From Deltaproteobacteria bacterium (lineage in GTDB: Bacteria; Myxococcota; Myxococcia; SLRQ01): a DNA stretch of 64,000 bases. A program made the position numbers and the translations under genes. Within the stretch, counting starts at the first letter, position 1; each line of letters starts with the position of its first letter. The notes under the pieces are model-generated. The model ran no database searches. It was not told the DNA's origin and worked only from the letters and a program-made list of their open reading frames with translations. Location: contig JARGFU010000012.1 in assembly GCA_029210625.1 (NCBI GenBank), positions 62,001 to 126,000 of the forward strand, read 5' to 3'. This document shows positions 1 through 9,432 of the stretch, piece by piece.

Positions 1-849
1 GAGGGCGCGGCGGTCGACGACTTCCAGCGGCCGGATCGGGTGGTCATCGGCCACCGGACCGAGCGGACCCGGCAGGTGATGGGCGACCTCTACGCCCCCT
101 TCGTCCGCACCGAGAACCCGATCCTCTTCATGGACCACCGCAGCGCCGAGCTGACCAAGTACGCCTCGAACGCGATGCTGGCCACCCGGATCTCCTTCAT
201 GAACGGCGTGGCCCTCCTCTGCGAGGCCACCGGCGCCGACGTGGATCTGGTCCGCAAGGCCGTGGGCGCCGACTCCCGCATCGGCTACCCCTTCCTCTTC
301 CCCGGGGTGGGCTACGGGGGCAGCTGCTTCCCCAAGGACGTGCAGGCCCTCCTCCACACCTCCAAGGTCCACGGCGTCGAGCTGCCGATCCTGCAGGCCG
401 CCGAGGACGTGAACGTCCGGATGCGGCTGCTCCTCCTCCGGAAGGCGAAGCAGCACTTCGGGGAGCTGAAGGGCCGCAAGGTCGCGGTCTGGGGCCTGGC
501 CTTCAAGCCCAAGACCGACGACGTCCGCGAGGCGCCGGCCCTCTACCTGATCCGGGCGCTGGTCGAGGCGGGCGCGAAGGTCGAGGCCTTCGATCCGGCG
601 GGCACCGTGAACGCGAAGCGGGCGCTCGCCGATCTCGGCGAGGCCGTGACCTACCACGAGCGCAACTACGACTGCCTCGAGGGCGCCGAGGCCCTCTTCC
701 TCATGACCGAGTGGAACGCCTTCCGCCGGCCCGACTTCGAGCGCATCCGGTCGCTGATGGCCACCCCGGTGGTCTTCGACGGTCGGAACATCTACAACCG
801 CGAGCGGCTGCTCGAGCAGGGCTTCGTCTACCACGGCGTGGGGCGCTGA
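1..849 (+). CDS. ugd: UDP-glucose 6-dehydrogenase, 5'-truncated by window edge
   Basis: Oxidises UDP-glucose to UDP-glucuronate with two NAD+ per turn. The reading frame is open from base 1 (EGAAVDDFQRPDRVVIG), so the gene starts upstream and the NAD-binding Rossmann half is missing; 282 residues are visible. Family hallmarks are the substrate-binding stretch YASNAMLATRISFMN, the active-site loop GYGGSCFPKD with the catalytic cysteine, and the C-terminal UDP-binding domain beginning VAVWGLAFKPKTDDVREAP. A GTG at position 40 is internal, not the start. The gene is followed 1 bp later by a small lipoprotein and then a GT2 gene. It feeds the UDP-xylose synthase at 1848-2792 and fits a polysaccharide precursor pathway. 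Confidence 0.95.
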   Translation, partial: EGAAVDDFQRPDRVVIGHRTERTRQVMGDLYAPFVRTENPILFMDHRSAELTKYASNAMLATRISFMNGVALLCEATGADVDLVRKAVGADSRIGYPFLFPGVGYGGSCFPKDVQALLHTSKVHGVELPILQAAEDVNVRMRLLLLRKAKQHFGELKGRKVAVWGLAFKPKTDDVREAPALYLIRALVEAGAKVEAFDPAGTVNAKRALADLGEAVTYHERNYDCLEGAEALFLMTEWNAFRRPDFERIRSLMATPVVFDGRNIYNRERLLEQGFVYHGVGR

Positions 850-850
850 C

Positions 851-1147
851 ATGATGCGACGTCTTTCCTTCCTCCTTTCGATCCTCGCCCTCACGGCCCT
901 CGGCCTCGCCGCCGCGGGCTGCACTCACCCCTGCCTGAAGCTGGCCGAGCAGATCTGCGAGTGCGAGCCGGGGGAGATCGAGAAGGAGGCCTGCGAGCGC
1001 GAGATGAAGTCGGCCTACGACAGCGCCCGGGTGAACGAGCTGAAGGCGCAGGCCGACACCTGCACCGAGCTCCTCGACACCTGCGACTGCACCCGGCTGG
1101 ACACCGAGGAGGGGCGCCAGGCCTGCGGCCTCGCCCGGACGCCATGA
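851..1147 (+). CDS. small cysteine-rich lipoprotein, unknown function
   Basis: 98-residue protein with a lipoprotein signal peptide: MMRR, a hydrophobic stretch, then lipobox AAAGC with Cys24 as the expected lipidated residue. The mature part has about eight further cysteines (for example CECEPG and CDCTR), suggesting disulfides in an exported domain. I recognise no family. It sits between ugd and the GT2 gene; its stop overlaps the next ATG as ATGA, so it is probably co-transcribed. A role in surface polysaccharide assembly is only suggested by position. Confidence 0.75.
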   Translation: MMRRLSFLLSILALTALGLAAAGCTHPCLKLAEQICECEPGEIEKEACEREMKSAYDSARVNELKAQADTCTELLDTCDCTRLDTEEGRQACGLARTP

Positions 1148-1878
1148 GCGCGCACCGCCCCAAGCTCTCCGTGGTCATGCCGGCCTACAACGAGCTGGCC
1201 ACCATCGACGAGATCCTCGAGCGCGTCGCCGCGGTGCCCATCGAGAAGGAGATCATCGTCGTCGACGACGGCTCCACCGACGGCACCCGGGACCACCTGA
1301 AGGAGCTCGAGGAGCGCTGGTCCGGCGAGGAGCACCCCCACGCCACCCTCCGGGTCTTCCTGCAGCCGCAGAACGGCGGCAAGGGCAAGGCCTTGCGAAC
1401 CGGCTTCGCCCACGCCCGCGGCGAGGTGACCATCGTCCAGGACGCCGACCTCGAGTACGACCCGGACGACTACCCGAAGGTGGTCGGCCCGATCCTCGAG
1501 GGCCGGGCGGAGGTGGTCTACGGCAGCCGCTACGCCGACATCGGCCCGCGCGACCTCCTGGACTGGCACACCTTCGGCAACCAGCTCCTCACCTGGTCGA
1601 GCAACCTGCTCACCGGGCTGCGCCTCTCCGACATGGAGACCTGCTACAAGGCGTTCCGCACCGAGCTGCTCCAGTCCCTCGACCTGCGCGAGGATCGCTT
1701 CGGCTTCGAGCCGGAGGTCACCGCCCAGCTCGCCCGCCGCGGCGTGCGCCCGATGGAGGTCGGGATCGCCTACGAGAGCCGGGGCTGGGACGAGGGCAAG
1801 AAGATCGGCTGGAAGGACGGCGTCGAGGCCTACCGGGTGATGCTCACTCAGGCGTTCGACCGGCTGCGCTCCCGGTAG
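1144..1878 (+). CDS. family 2 glycosyltransferase (DPM1/polyprenyl-phosphate type)
   Basis: 244-residue GT-A fold enzyme. The N-terminal nucleotide-binding region [10 protein letters not shown] and [10 protein letters not shown] is followed by the DXD-like metal site QDADLEYDP, then the GSRY and METCYKAF motifs seen in dolichyl- or undecaprenyl-phosphate mannose/glucose synthases. There is no C-terminal membrane segment. I chose ATG 1144 because it forms an ATGA overlap with the lipoprotein stop and begins just before the first beta strand; a longer in-frame ORF from 961 is antisense-like filler. It probably transfers a hexose to a lipid carrier or to the growing glycan. The 3' end overlaps the convergent uxs gene by 31 bp. 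Confidence 0.88.
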   Translation: MSAHRPKLSVVMPAYNELATIDEILERVAAVPIEKEIIVVDDGSTDGTRDHLKELEERWSGEEHPHATLRVFLQPQNGGKGKALRTGFAHARGEVTIVQDADLEYDPDDYPKVVGPILEGRAEVVYGSRYADIGPRDLLDWHTFGNQLLTWSSNLLTGLRLSDMETCYKAFRTELLQSLDLREDRFGFEPEVTAQLARRGVRPMEVGIAYESRGWDEGKKIGWKDGVEAYRVMLTQAFDRLRSR

Positions 1879-2792
1879 TAGTCCAGGGTGCGGGAGAGCC
1901 CCTCGATGAGGGGCACCTTCGGCTCCCAGCCGAGCACCTGCTTCGCGCGGGTGATGTCCGGGCAGCGCACCTTCGGATCGCCGGTGGGCAGCTCGCTGTA
2001 GACCAGGGGCAGCCGGGTGCTGGCGATCGACTGGAGGGTCTCGGCGAGGGAGAGCATGGAGTGCTCCTCCGGGTTGCCGATGTTCACCGGCAGCACCTCG
2101 CTGGAGTAGAGGAGGCGCTCGATGCCGTCGACCTGATCCTCGATGTAGCAGAAGGAGCGGGTCTGGCGGCCGTCGCCGAAGACGGTCAGGGGCTTGTCGG
2201 CGAGCACCTGGGAGATGAAGGCCGGCACCACCCGGCCGTCGCCCAGGCGCATGCGGGGGCCGTAGGTGTTGAAGATGCGATCGATGCGCGTCTCCAGGCC
2301 GTGGGTGCGGTGGTAGGCCATCACCAGCGCCTCGCCGAAGCGCTTGCCCTCGTCGTAGACCCCCCGCGGTCCGATGGTGTCGACGTTGCCGAGGTAGCTC
2401 TCCTTCTGCGGATGCTCCAGCGGATCGCCGTAGACCTCGGAGGTGGAGGCCTGGAGGAAGCGCGCCTTCTTCGCGACCGCGAGCCCCAGGGCGTTGTGGG
2501 TCCCCAGGGCGCCGACCTTCAGGGTCTGGATGGGCAGCTCCAGGTAGTCGATGGGGCTGGCCGGCGAGGCGAAGTTGAGGATGAAGTCCACCGGTCCGTC
2601 GATCTCGATGAAGCGCGTGATGTCGTGCTCGAGGAAGGTGAAGCGCTCGTTGCCCTCGTGGTGGGCGAGGTTGTCCGGGCTGCCGGTGATGAAGTTGTCG
2701 ACCCCGATGACCTCGTGGCCCCGCTCGAGGAAGCGATCGACCAGGTGGGATCCGATGAATCCGGCGGCTCCGAGGATGACGGTGCGAGGCAT
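1848..2792 (-). CDS. uxs: UDP-glucuronate decarboxylase (UDP-xylose synthase)
   Basis: 314-residue extended short-chain dehydrogenase that decarboxylates UDP-glucuronate to UDP-xylose with bound NAD+. Visible features are the NAD loop [14 protein letters not shown], the ASPASPIDY signature, the catalytic TSEVYGDP, the YDEGK catalytic Tyr/Lys pair in [11 protein letters not shown], and [10 protein letters not shown]. The usual YWGNV is YLGNV here. The start ATG 2792 directly precedes the Rossmann strand; upstream in-frame sequence has no SDR homology. It uses the product of ugd at the window start. The tail overlaps the GT2 gene by 31 bp. Confidence 0.92.
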   Translation of the reverse strand: MPRTVILGAAGFIGSHLVDRFLERGHEVIGVDNFITGSPDNLAHHEGNERFTFLEHDITRFIEIDGPVDFILNFASPASPIDYLELPIQTLKVGALGTHNALGLAVAKKARFLQASTSEVYGDPLEHPQKESYLGNVDTIGPRGVYDEGKRFGEALVMAYHRTHGLETRIDRIFNTYGPRMRLGDGRVVPAFISQVLADKPLTVFGDGRQTRSFCYIEDQVDGIERLLYSSEVLPVNIGNPEEHSMLSLAETLQSIASTRLPLVYSELPTGDPKVRCPDITRAKQVLGWEPKVPLIEGLSRTLDYYRERSRSNA

Positions 2793-2802
2793 GGCTGTCC
2801 TT

Positions 2803-4128
2803 CTACCACCGGGAGGTGCCCAGGGTCCCCCCGGGGGGGTCGAGGCCCAGCGCCGCCATCGCGGTCGCGAAGACATCCTGGATCACGAGCCCCTCCAGGC
2901 GACCGCGGCCGGGGAGGGAGGGGTGCCGGGCCAGGTAGACCCCGTCCGGGTGGTGGTTCGCCCCGTCGGGGCCTGCGTCGTTCCCGGCCGTCCAGACCGA
3001 GTCACCCGGCGTGCCCAGGGCCCGCCAGCGCAGGTCGTCGAAGTAGACCAGCAGATCCGGCGGGTGCCCCTCGAGGGCCCGATAGAGCTCGCGCGGCCGG
3101 AGGACGCGGGTCCGGGCGGGCTCGCCGGAGGGTCCGGTGATCGCCTTCAGGCCCACCTCGATCCGCTCCAGGAGGGCGTCGGCCTCCTCGGGGGCGACGA
3201 GGCCCCCGGGCTGCCGGCCCCGGAGATTGAGGAGGATCCGGCCGCAGTAGCCGCCCTGGCCGACCGCCCGGCTCCGGCGCCAGTCGGGCCTCCCCGCCTC
3301 GTCGAAGGAGAGCAGGCCCTCCCGGCGCAGCCACTCGTTGATCCGCACGGCGCCCTCGAGGCGCTGGGCCCCGTGATCGCTGACCACCATCACCGCGCTC
3401 CGGGGGCCGGCCGCGTCCAGGCAGGCGGCGAGGTGCTCGTCCAGCCGGCGGTAGTAGCGCTCGATCCGCGCCTCGCCCTCTCCCCAGAAGACGTGGTGCA
3501 TCCGGTCCACCCCGATCTCGACGATCACCGCCAGCGCCCAGGCCGGCTCCCGCAGCCAGCGGGTGAAGAGCCCGAAGCGCGCGTCGGTCATCGCGTGCAC
3601 GGCGCGCTCGACCTCGTCGGGAGCGCGGGCGCGGAAGCCCTCGAGATCGAAGGCGTAGTCCTCCGGCAGCTCGTCCACGAGCGCGGGAGGGCTGGTGCAG
3701 GGCACGTCCCTCCCCGGGCAGAGGATCCCGCTGACCAGCCGGCCCCGGTGCCTCCCCGGCGCCGGCGGCGGCCAGGTCTGGGGGACGCCCACCACGATCG
3801 ACTCGCGCCCGGCCTGCGAGGCCAGCTCCCAGAGGCGGGGCGCCCGCACGGTGCCGGCGTCGGGCAGGCCCACCTCACCGGGGCCCCAGCCCTGCCGGTG
3901 CCCGAAGCCGTAGAGGCCGAGCTCTCCGGGATCGCGGCCCGAGAACATGCAGGACCAGGCCGGGATGGTGATCGGTGGATCGCAGCTGCGCAGGGGGCCG
4001 AAGGAGCCCTCCTCCATCAGCCTCGCGAAGGTGGGCAGGCGCTCGCGCCAGCGCTCGAAGACCAGGCCCGGCGCCAGGCAGTCCAGGCCGACGATCAGGA
4101 GACGCGCTGGGGACGGGACGCTCGCCAC
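2803..4128 (-). CDS. alkaline phosphatase-superfamily phosphodiesterase/phosphotransferase
   Basis: 441-residue protein of the type I phosphodiesterase/nucleotide pyrophosphatase branch. The first metal site is in [12 protein letters not shown], the nucleophile region in [19 protein letters not shown], the second metal cluster in [10 protein letters not shown], and a late histidine site in [11 protein letters not shown]. No signal peptide is obvious, so a cytoplasmic location is likely. GTG 4128 was chosen because it places the first beta strand near the N terminus; the longer ORF to 4491 is antisense to the next gene. It is divergent from the nucleotidyltransferase at 4154 with only 25 bp between starts and may be co-regulated with it. 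Substrate unknown; a role in modifying a phosphorylated sugar or lipid carrier is possible. Confidence 0.75.
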   Translation of the reverse strand: MASVPSPARLLIVGLDCLAPGLVFERWRERLPTFARLMEEGSFGPLRSCDPPITIPAWSCMFSGRDPGELGLYGFGHRQGWGPGEVGLPDAGTVRAPRLWELASQAGRESIVVGVPQTWPPPAPGRHRGRLVSGILCPGRDVPCTSPPALVDELPEDYAFDLEGFRARAPDEVERAVHAMTDARFGLFTRWLREPAWALAVIVEIGVDRMHHVFWGEGEARIERYYRRLDEHLAACLDAAGPRSAVMVVSDHGAQRLEGAVRINEWLRREGLLSFDEAGRPDWRRSRAVGQGGYCGRILLNLRGRQPGGLVAPEEADALLERIEVGLKAITGPSGEPARTRVLRPRELYRALEGHPPDLLVYFDDLRWRALGTPGDSVWTAGNDAGPDGANHHPDGVYLARHPSLPGRGRLEGLVIQDVFATAMAALGLDPPGGTLGTSRW

Positions 4129-4153
4129 CCTGCTGTTATAGGTTGGAATCGCG

Positions 4154-5212
4154 ATGAGCGACCCCGGGAGAAACGCCTTCGCGCTGCGGACCCTGCTGGC
4201 CGAGCGGCTGCAGCCCGAGGAGGAGCGCCGCGCGCCGGCCGAGGCGTGGATCGAGCGCGCCTCCTCCGCCGGCCTCGAGCACGTGCTGGACTTCGCGCGG
4301 CGGGAGGGGGTGAAGCCGCTGCTGGCGAAGGACCTGCTCGCCGAGCCCGGGGATGGGCTCCCTCCGGCCCTCCGGGAGAGGCTGGAGCAGAGCCTGCGCC
4401 TGGCCCGCGGCCACCATCTGCAGCAGGCCCGGATGCTCCAGGAGGTGGGCGAGTGGCTCGACGCTGCGGACGTCCCGCACGTCGTCTTCAAGGGCCCCTC
4501 GCTGGCCCACCGCCTCTACCCCGAGCCGGCGACCCGGCAGGCCACCGATCTCGATCTGCTCGTCCCGCGCGACCGTCGCGACGAGGTCCTCCGGGGCTTC
4601 GCTTCCCGGGGCTACACCATCCACCGCGCGGCCGAGCGCGACAGCCACGAGTGTGACGTCCTCGGCCCCGCCGGCGCCATCGATCTGCACTGGGATCTCT
4701 TACGGCCGGGCCGGCTCCGCTTCGATCTGGCTGCCCGCGTCCTCACGAAGAGGGTCCGGCGCGGGGCCCTCTGGGTGCCGCGCGACGCCGACCTCCTCCT
4801 CCTGGCCCTGATCCACCCGGCGATCACCGAGCACGTGACGGCCCGCCTCCTCAAGGCCGTGGACCTGGATCTCGCCCTGCGCCTCCTCGCCCCCGCCTGG
4901 GGGGAGACCCTCGAGACCCTCGGGCGCCTGGGCCTGCGAACGGCCGCCTGGGCCCAGCTGACCTGGACCCGGAGCTTCTTCGCCTCCCCGCTCCCCCTCG
5001 AGGTCGAGCGCACCCTGGAGCCGCCCGGCTGGCAGGCCCGCTACCTGCGGACCTGGCTCAACCGCGATCCGGCGGCGCAGTACCCCGAGCACCGTCACCT
5101 GGTGAGGGCTGGCTTCAGCCTCGCGCTCCACGACAGCCCCCTGGACGTCATGCGGGCGCTGGGGAGCTACGCGGGCTCTCCGGCGGGGTGGTTCTCCCGG
5201 AACCACGCATAG
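4154..5212 (+). CDS. nucleotidyltransferase-fold protein (PF14907-like)
   Basis: 352 residues. The middle carries the minimal nucleotidyltransferase signature: FKGPSLAHRLYPEPATRQ followed by ATDLDLLVP, where the Asp-Leu-Asp pair is the expected metal site, and IDLHWDL further on. This matches the uncharacterised NTase family often encoded in capsule and exopolysaccharide loci; its substrate is unknown to me. A TTATAG element at 4136-4141 lies 12 nt upstream of the ATG. The 3' end overlaps the convergent fcl gene by 46 bp. Confidence 0.72.
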   Translation: MSDPGRNAFALRTLLAERLQPEEERRAPAEAWIERASSAGLEHVLDFARREGVKPLLAKDLLAEPGDGLPPALRERLEQSLRLARGHHLQQARMLQEVGEWLDAADVPHVVFKGPSLAHRLYPEPATRQATDLDLLVPRDRRDEVLRGFASRGYTIHRAAERDSHECDVLGPAGAIDLHWDLLRPGRLRFDLAARVLTKRVRRGALWVPRDADLLLLALIHPAITEHVTARLLKAVDLDLALRLLAPAWGETLETLGRLGLRTAAWAQLTWTRSFFASPLPLEVERTLEPPGWQARYLRTWLNRDPAAQYPEHRHLVRAGFSLALHDSPLDVMRALGSYAGSPAGWFSRNHA

Positions 5213-6111
5213 GCCGAGGCGACCCCCTCCCGCAGCCCGATCCGGGCCTCCCACCCCAGCCCGCTCAGGCGCGAGACGTCCAGCAGCTTGCGGGGTGTCC
5301 CGTCGGGTCGCGAGGTGTCGTACTCCAGCGCCCCCCCGAAGCCGACGACCTCGGCGACGAGCGCGGCGAGCTCCGCGATGGAGATGTCCCGGCCGACCCC
5401 GACGTTGAGGATCTCGGGGGCGTCGTAGTGCTCCATCGCAAAGAGGCAGGCGTCCGCCAGGTCGTCCACGTGGAGGAACTCGCGCCGAGGCTTGCCCGTA
5501 CCCCAGAGAGTCACGGCCTCGGCTCCCCGCTCCTTCGCCTCGTGGAACTTGCGGATCAGCGCCGGCAGGACGTGGGAGGTCTCCAGGTCGAAGTTGTCCC
5601 CGGGACCGTAGAGGTTGGTGGGCATCAGGCAGATCCCGGCGAGGCCGTGCTGCCGGCGATAGGCCTGCACCATCTCGATGCCGGCGATCTTGGCCAGCGC
5701 GTAGGCCGAGTTCGTCGGCTCCAGCGGACCGGTGAGCAGGTATTCCTCCTTGATCGGCTGCGGCGAGAGCTTGGGGTAGATGCAGGAGGAGCCCAGGAAG
5801 AGGAGCTTCTTCGCGCCGTGCCGCCAGGCCGCGTCGATGACGTGGGTCTGGACGAGGAGGTTCTCCCGGATGAAGTCGGCCGGGTAGGTGGCGTTGGCGA
5901 CGATCCCGCCGACCTTCGCCGCAGCGAGGAAGACGTACTCGGGCTGCTCCTCGGCGAAGAAGCGCTCCACCGCGGCGGCCTCGCTGAGGTCGAGCGCGTC
6001 GCGGCCCCGCAGGAGGAGCCGCTCGAAGCCCGCCGCCTCCAGCCGCCGCACGATGGCGGAGCCGACCAGCCCCCGGTGGCCGGCCACGAAGACCCGGGCG
6101 TCGCGCCTCAC
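5167..6111 (-). CDS. fcl: GDP-L-fucose synthase
   Basis: 314-residue SDR that epimerises and reduces GDP-4-keto-6-deoxymannose to GDP-L-fucose with NADPH. Seen: [15 protein letters not shown] cofactor loop, SSCIYPK with the catalytic serine and cysteine, YALAKIAG with the Tyr/Lys pair, and [16 protein letters not shown] 6111 gives the N-terminal strand [10 protein letters not shown] and overlaps the gmd stop by 4 bp (GTGA). The same frame stays open to 6441, but that stretch is a shadow of gmd. It works directly after gmd, the next gene upstream. Confidence 0.93.
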   Translation of the reverse strand: MRRDARVFVAGHRGLVGSAIVRRLEAAGFERLLLRGRDALDLSEAAAVERFFAEEQPEYVFLAAAKVGGIVANATYPADFIRENLLVQTHVIDAAWRHGAKKLLFLGSSCIYPKLSPQPIKEEYLLTGPLEPTNSAYALAKIAGIEMVQAYRRQHGLAGICLMPTNLYGPGDNFDLETSHVLPALIRKFHEAKERGAEAVTLWGTGKPRREFLHVDDLADACLFAMEHYDAPEILNVGVGRDISIAELAALVAEVVGFGGALEYDTSRPDGTPRKLLDVSRLSGLGWEARIGLREGVASAYAWFRENHPAGEPA

Positions 6112-7154
6112 TCTGCGCCGCTCCTCGCCGTGACGATGTGGCCGGCGTCCCGGAGGGTCTTCTCCTGCCGCGCGAGCTCGAGGTCGTGATCGACCATCAT
6201 CGCCACGAGCCCCTCGAGATCGACCTGCGGCTCCCAGCCCAGCGCCTCCCGGGCCTTCCGCGGGTCGCCCTGGAGGGCGTCGACCTCCGTGGGGCGCAGG
6301 TAGCGCGCGTCGAACTCCACGTGGTCGTCGAAGGAGAGCCCAAGGCGCGCAAAGACCTTGGCCGCAAACTCCCGGACGCTGTAGGAGCGCCCCGTCGCCA
6401 CCACGAAGTCGCCGGCCGTGTCGTGCTGGAGCATCCGCCACATGGCCTCGACGTAGTCCCCGGCGAAGCCCCAGTCGCGCTTCGCGTCGAGGTTGCCCAG
6501 GTAGAGCTTCTCCTGCAGACCCAGGCTGATGCGGGTGGCCGCCCGGGTGATCTTGCGGGTGACGAAGGTCTCGCCGCGGCGGGGGCTCTCGTGGTTGAAG
6601 AGGATCCCGTTGGCGACGAAGAGGCCGTAGGCCTCGCGGTAGTTCACGCCGTACCAGAAGCCCGCGACCTTGCTCACCGCGTAGGGGCTGCGGGGATGGA
6701 AGGGGGTCGCCTCGCTCTGGGGGGGCGGCGTGGCGCCGAACATCTCGGAGGAGCCCGCCTGATAGAAGCGGAGCTCCTTCCCGGAGTGGTCGCGGTAGTC
6801 CCGGGCGGCCTCCAGCAGGCGCAGGGTGCCGGTGGCGTCCACGTCCGCGGTGTACTCGGGCTGATCGAAGGAGACCTTCACGTGGGACTGGGCGCCCAGG
6901 TTGTAGATCTCCTCGGGCTGCGACTTCTCGATCACCCGCCGGAGGTTCGTGCCGTCGGTGAGGTCACCGAAGTGGAGCACCAGGCGGACGTCCGGATCGT
7001 GCGGGTCCTGGTAGAGGTGGTCGATCCGCTCGGTGTTGAAGGTCGACGCCCGGCGGATGAGCCCGTGGACCTCGTAGCCCTTGGCCAGCAGGAGCTCGGC
7101 CAGATAGGAGCCGTCCTGCCCGGTGATCCCGGTGATCAGTGCGCGCTTGCTCAA
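6108..7154 (-). CDS. gmd: GDP-mannose 4,6-dehydratase
   Basis: 348 residues, full length. Converts GDP-D-mannose to GDP-4-keto-6-deoxy-D-mannose. Diagnostic segments are [17 protein letters not shown] (NADP loop), [38 protein letters not shown] (catalytic Ser/Glu), [10 protein letters not shown] (Tyr/Lys) and [17 protein letters not shown]. Translationally coupled to fcl and 2 bp downstream of the Wzc-like gene, so it belongs to the leftward polysaccharide operon. Confidence 0.96.
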   Translation of the reverse strand: MSKRALITGITGQDGSYLAELLLAKGYEVHGLIRRASTFNTERIDHLYQDPHDPDVRLVLHFGDLTDGTNLRRVIEKSQPEEIYNLGAQSHVKVSFDQPEYTADVDATGTLRLLEAARDYRDHSGKELRFYQAGSSEMFGATPPPQSEATPFHPRSPYAVSKVAGFWYGVNYREAYGLFVANGILFNHESPRRGETFVTRKITRAATRISLGLQEKLYLGNLDAKRDWGFAGDYVEAMWRMLQHDTAGDFVVATGRSYSVREFAAKVFARLGLSFDDHVEFDARYLRPTEVDALQGDPRKAREALGWEPQVDLEGLVAMMVDHDLELARQEKTLRDAGHIVTARSGAE

Positions 7155-7156
7155 GG

Positions 7157-9361
7157 TCAGCTCGCCTCGGTGGAGGTCTCGGCGTCCTCGCCGTAGTAGG
7201 CGCCGTAGTTGCGGTAGTAGCGGTAGTAGTAGCCGCCGTACTCGCGCCGCTCGACGTCGACCTGGTTGAGCACGACGCCGAGGATGCGGGCGTTCACGTC
7301 GAGGAGGCTCTCGGTGGTGCTGGCGAGCATCTCCCGGGTCGTGGCGTGCGCCTTGGCGATGACGATGACACCGTCGGAGGCGACCGCCAGCACCTTGGCG
7401 TCGGCCACCGCGGTCAGCGGCGGGGTGTCGAGGATGACGCGATCGAAGCGCTCCCCGAGCTGCTCGAGGATCCTGGCGAAGCGCTCCGTGTGCAGCAGCT
7501 CCGCCGGGTTGGGCGGGATGGGCCCGCAGGGCAGCACCTCGAGGCCCTCGACCTGGGTCTTCTGCAGCACGTCGTCGAGCTCGACGTCGCCCAGGATGAG
7601 GTTGGAGAGCCCCTGCTTGGCCTCGATGCCGAAGACCCGGTGCAGCCTTGGCCGGCGCATGTCCGTGTCGATCAGGCAGACCGTGCTCCCCCCCTGCGCC
7701 ATCACCACCCCGAGGTCGACGACCGTCGTGGTCTTCCCCTCGCGCGGCCCGGCCGAGGTGACGACGATGCGGCGCAGCGGCTGCTCGGGCGACATGAAGA
7801 GGAGGTTGGTCCGGATGGCCCGGCAGGCCTCGGCCACGTGGCCGCGGGGGTTGGCGAGGAGGTAGAGCTCGACGGCGTCGTCCTTCGCGGCCGCGGCCCG
7901 CTCGGCGATGAGGGGGATGATGCCCAGGAAGGTCTGGCCCGTGTCGGCCTCGATGTCCTCCTTGGTCTTCACCGTGTTGTCGAGGAACTCGAGGAGGAAG
8001 GCCAGGGCGACCCCCAGCAGCAGTCCGAAGAGCGCCGCGATCGTGAGGGAGAAGGTGAGCCGCGGCTTGACCGGCCGCCAGGGCACGGTGGCCCGGTCGA
8101 CGACCTGCACGTTGTTGGTCGTCTGCTCCCCGGAGAGCCCCGCCTCCTTGGAGCGGTTCACGATCATGCCGTAGATGCGCTCGAGGTTCTCCTTCTGGCG
8201 CAGCAGGCGGTTGTAGCCGATCTCCTTCTCGTTGAGCGCGAACGCCTCGCTCTTCTTGCGAGCCAGCTCCTTTGCCGTCCTCTGCTCGGCATCGCGCACG
8301 GTCTGGTACTCGTTGAGCGTGGCCCCGACGAGCTTCTGCACCTCCAGATCGAGCTCCCGCCGGGTGGAATCCACGGATCGCTGGGCCTCGATGAGCTTGG
8401 GGTGCTTGGCCCCGTAGCGCTCCTCCAGCCCCGCCTTGTCCTTGAGCAGCGCGAAGAGATCCCGCTTGAGCAGCTCCATGGTGGTGGAGCGCGCCACCTC
8501 GGGCAGCGCCCCGAGCTCCCCGCCCTCCTTGCGGATCGTCTCGATCCGCTGGGCCCGGGCCTCGAGCTCGATCCGGCGGGTGCGCAGCTGGGTGACCGCC
8601 TCGGAGAGATCGGCCAGCTCCTTGGAGACCATGTTCTGCCGGTCCTCGAGGGAGGAGGAGAGCATGTCGTTCTGCTTCCGGAACTCGAAGAGCGCGTTCT
8701 CGCTCTCTTCCAGCCGGGGCTTGATCTTCTCCATCTGCTCGTCGAGCCAGCTGAGGGCGTCCTCGGTGCCCGTCGTCCTGCGCTGGAGGTTCGCGTCCCG
8801 GTAGGTCTCGGCGACCGCCGTCGAGATCCGCGCTGCCCGCTCGGGATCACGGTCCTCGACGTTGATCCAGACCATCCAGGTCTCCTTCTCGGGGGAGACC
8901 GTGACCACGCTGCGCAGGATGCCCACCGCGTCCGAGGCAGCCCGAGCCTCGGCCCGCTTCGCCTCGTCCGTGATGGAGGTTAGCCCCAGGAAGTCGTCGT
9001 CTTGGTCCAGACCGAGGCGCTCGACGACCTGACTCAAGATCGCCCGGCTGGAGATGATCGTGTTCTGGGTGCCGTAGAAGTACTGCATCGACCAGTAGCT
9101 GGTCGAACCGATGTCCACCACGTCCCGCACCCCCTCGAGCACCTGGGGAGCCCGGGGGTTGATCACGATCGAGGTCGAGGCCCGGTAGATCCGCGGTTGC
9201 CGCACCAGCCAGAGGGCGGTGAGCCCCACGACCACCACGAAGGCGGCCAGGATCCACCAGAAGCGCTTCCGGAGGACCGAGAGGTACACCCGGGGATCGA
9301 AGTGCGGCTCCGGAGCAAACTCCGGGGGTGCGACGTGAACCTCGCTGGGTGGGGCACTCAA
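7157..9361 (-). CDS. Wzc-like polysaccharide co-polymerase / BY-type tyrosine kinase
   Basis: 734-residue inner-membrane protein controlling chain length and export of capsule or exopolysaccharide. Order: N-terminal Wzz domain with TM1 around residues 33-52 ([17 protein letters not shown]), long periplasmic coiled coil, TM2 near [22 protein letters not shown], then a cytoplasmic kinase with Walker [12 protein letters not shown] (about 536-546), Walker A' [13 protein letters not shown] and Walker B VILDTPP. Nine tyrosines cluster at residues 708-723, the autophosphorylation tail of BY kinases. The TTG start is supported by AGGAG six bases upstream. No Wza exporter or Wzb phosphatase is in the window. 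Confidence 0.93.
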   Translation of the reverse strand: MSAPPSEVHVAPPEFAPEPHFDPRVYLSVLRKRFWWILAAFVVVVGLTALWLVRQPRIYRASTSIVINPRAPQVLEGVRDVVDIGSTSYWSMQYFYGTQNTIISSRAILSQVVERLGLDQDDDFLGLTSITDEAKRAEARAASDAVGILRSVVTVSPEKETWMVWINVEDRDPERAARISTAVAETYRDANLQRRTTGTEDALSWLDEQMEKIKPRLEESENALFEFRKQNDMLSSSLEDRQNMVSKELADLSEAVTQLRTRRIELEARAQRIETIRKEGGELGALPEVARSTTMELLKRDLFALLKDKAGLEERYGAKHPKLIEAQRSVDSTRRELDLEVQKLVGATLNEYQTVRDAEQRTAKELARKKSEAFALNEKEIGYNRLLRQKENLERIYGMIVNRSKEAGLSGEQTTNNVQVVDRATVPWRPVKPRLTFSLTIAALFGLLLGVALAFLLEFLDNTVKTKEDIEADTGQTFLGIIPLIAERAAAAKDDAVELYLLANPRGHVAEACRAIRTNLLFMSPEQPLRRIVVTSAGPREGKTTTVVDLGVVMAQGGSTVCLIDTDMRRPRLHRVFGIEAKQGLSNLILGDVELDDVLQKTQVEGLEVLPCGPIPPNPAELLHTERFARILEQLGERFDRVILDTPPLTAVADAKVLAVASDGVIVIAKAHATTREMLASTTESLLDVNARILGVVLNQVDVERREYGGYYYRYYRNYGAYYGEDAETSTEAS

Positions 9362-9432
9362 GGGGAACTCCTGGGAACGGCTCGGGTCATGCTATGGCCC
9401 CCACCGGCCCCCGGCAAGGAATCGCCCGCACC

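Noticed and set aside
2551-4656. A 701-codon open frame on the + strand
   Set aside because: Antisense to uxs and the phosphodiesterase-fold gene; Pro/Arg/Gly-rich translation without domains, as expected from high third-position GC.
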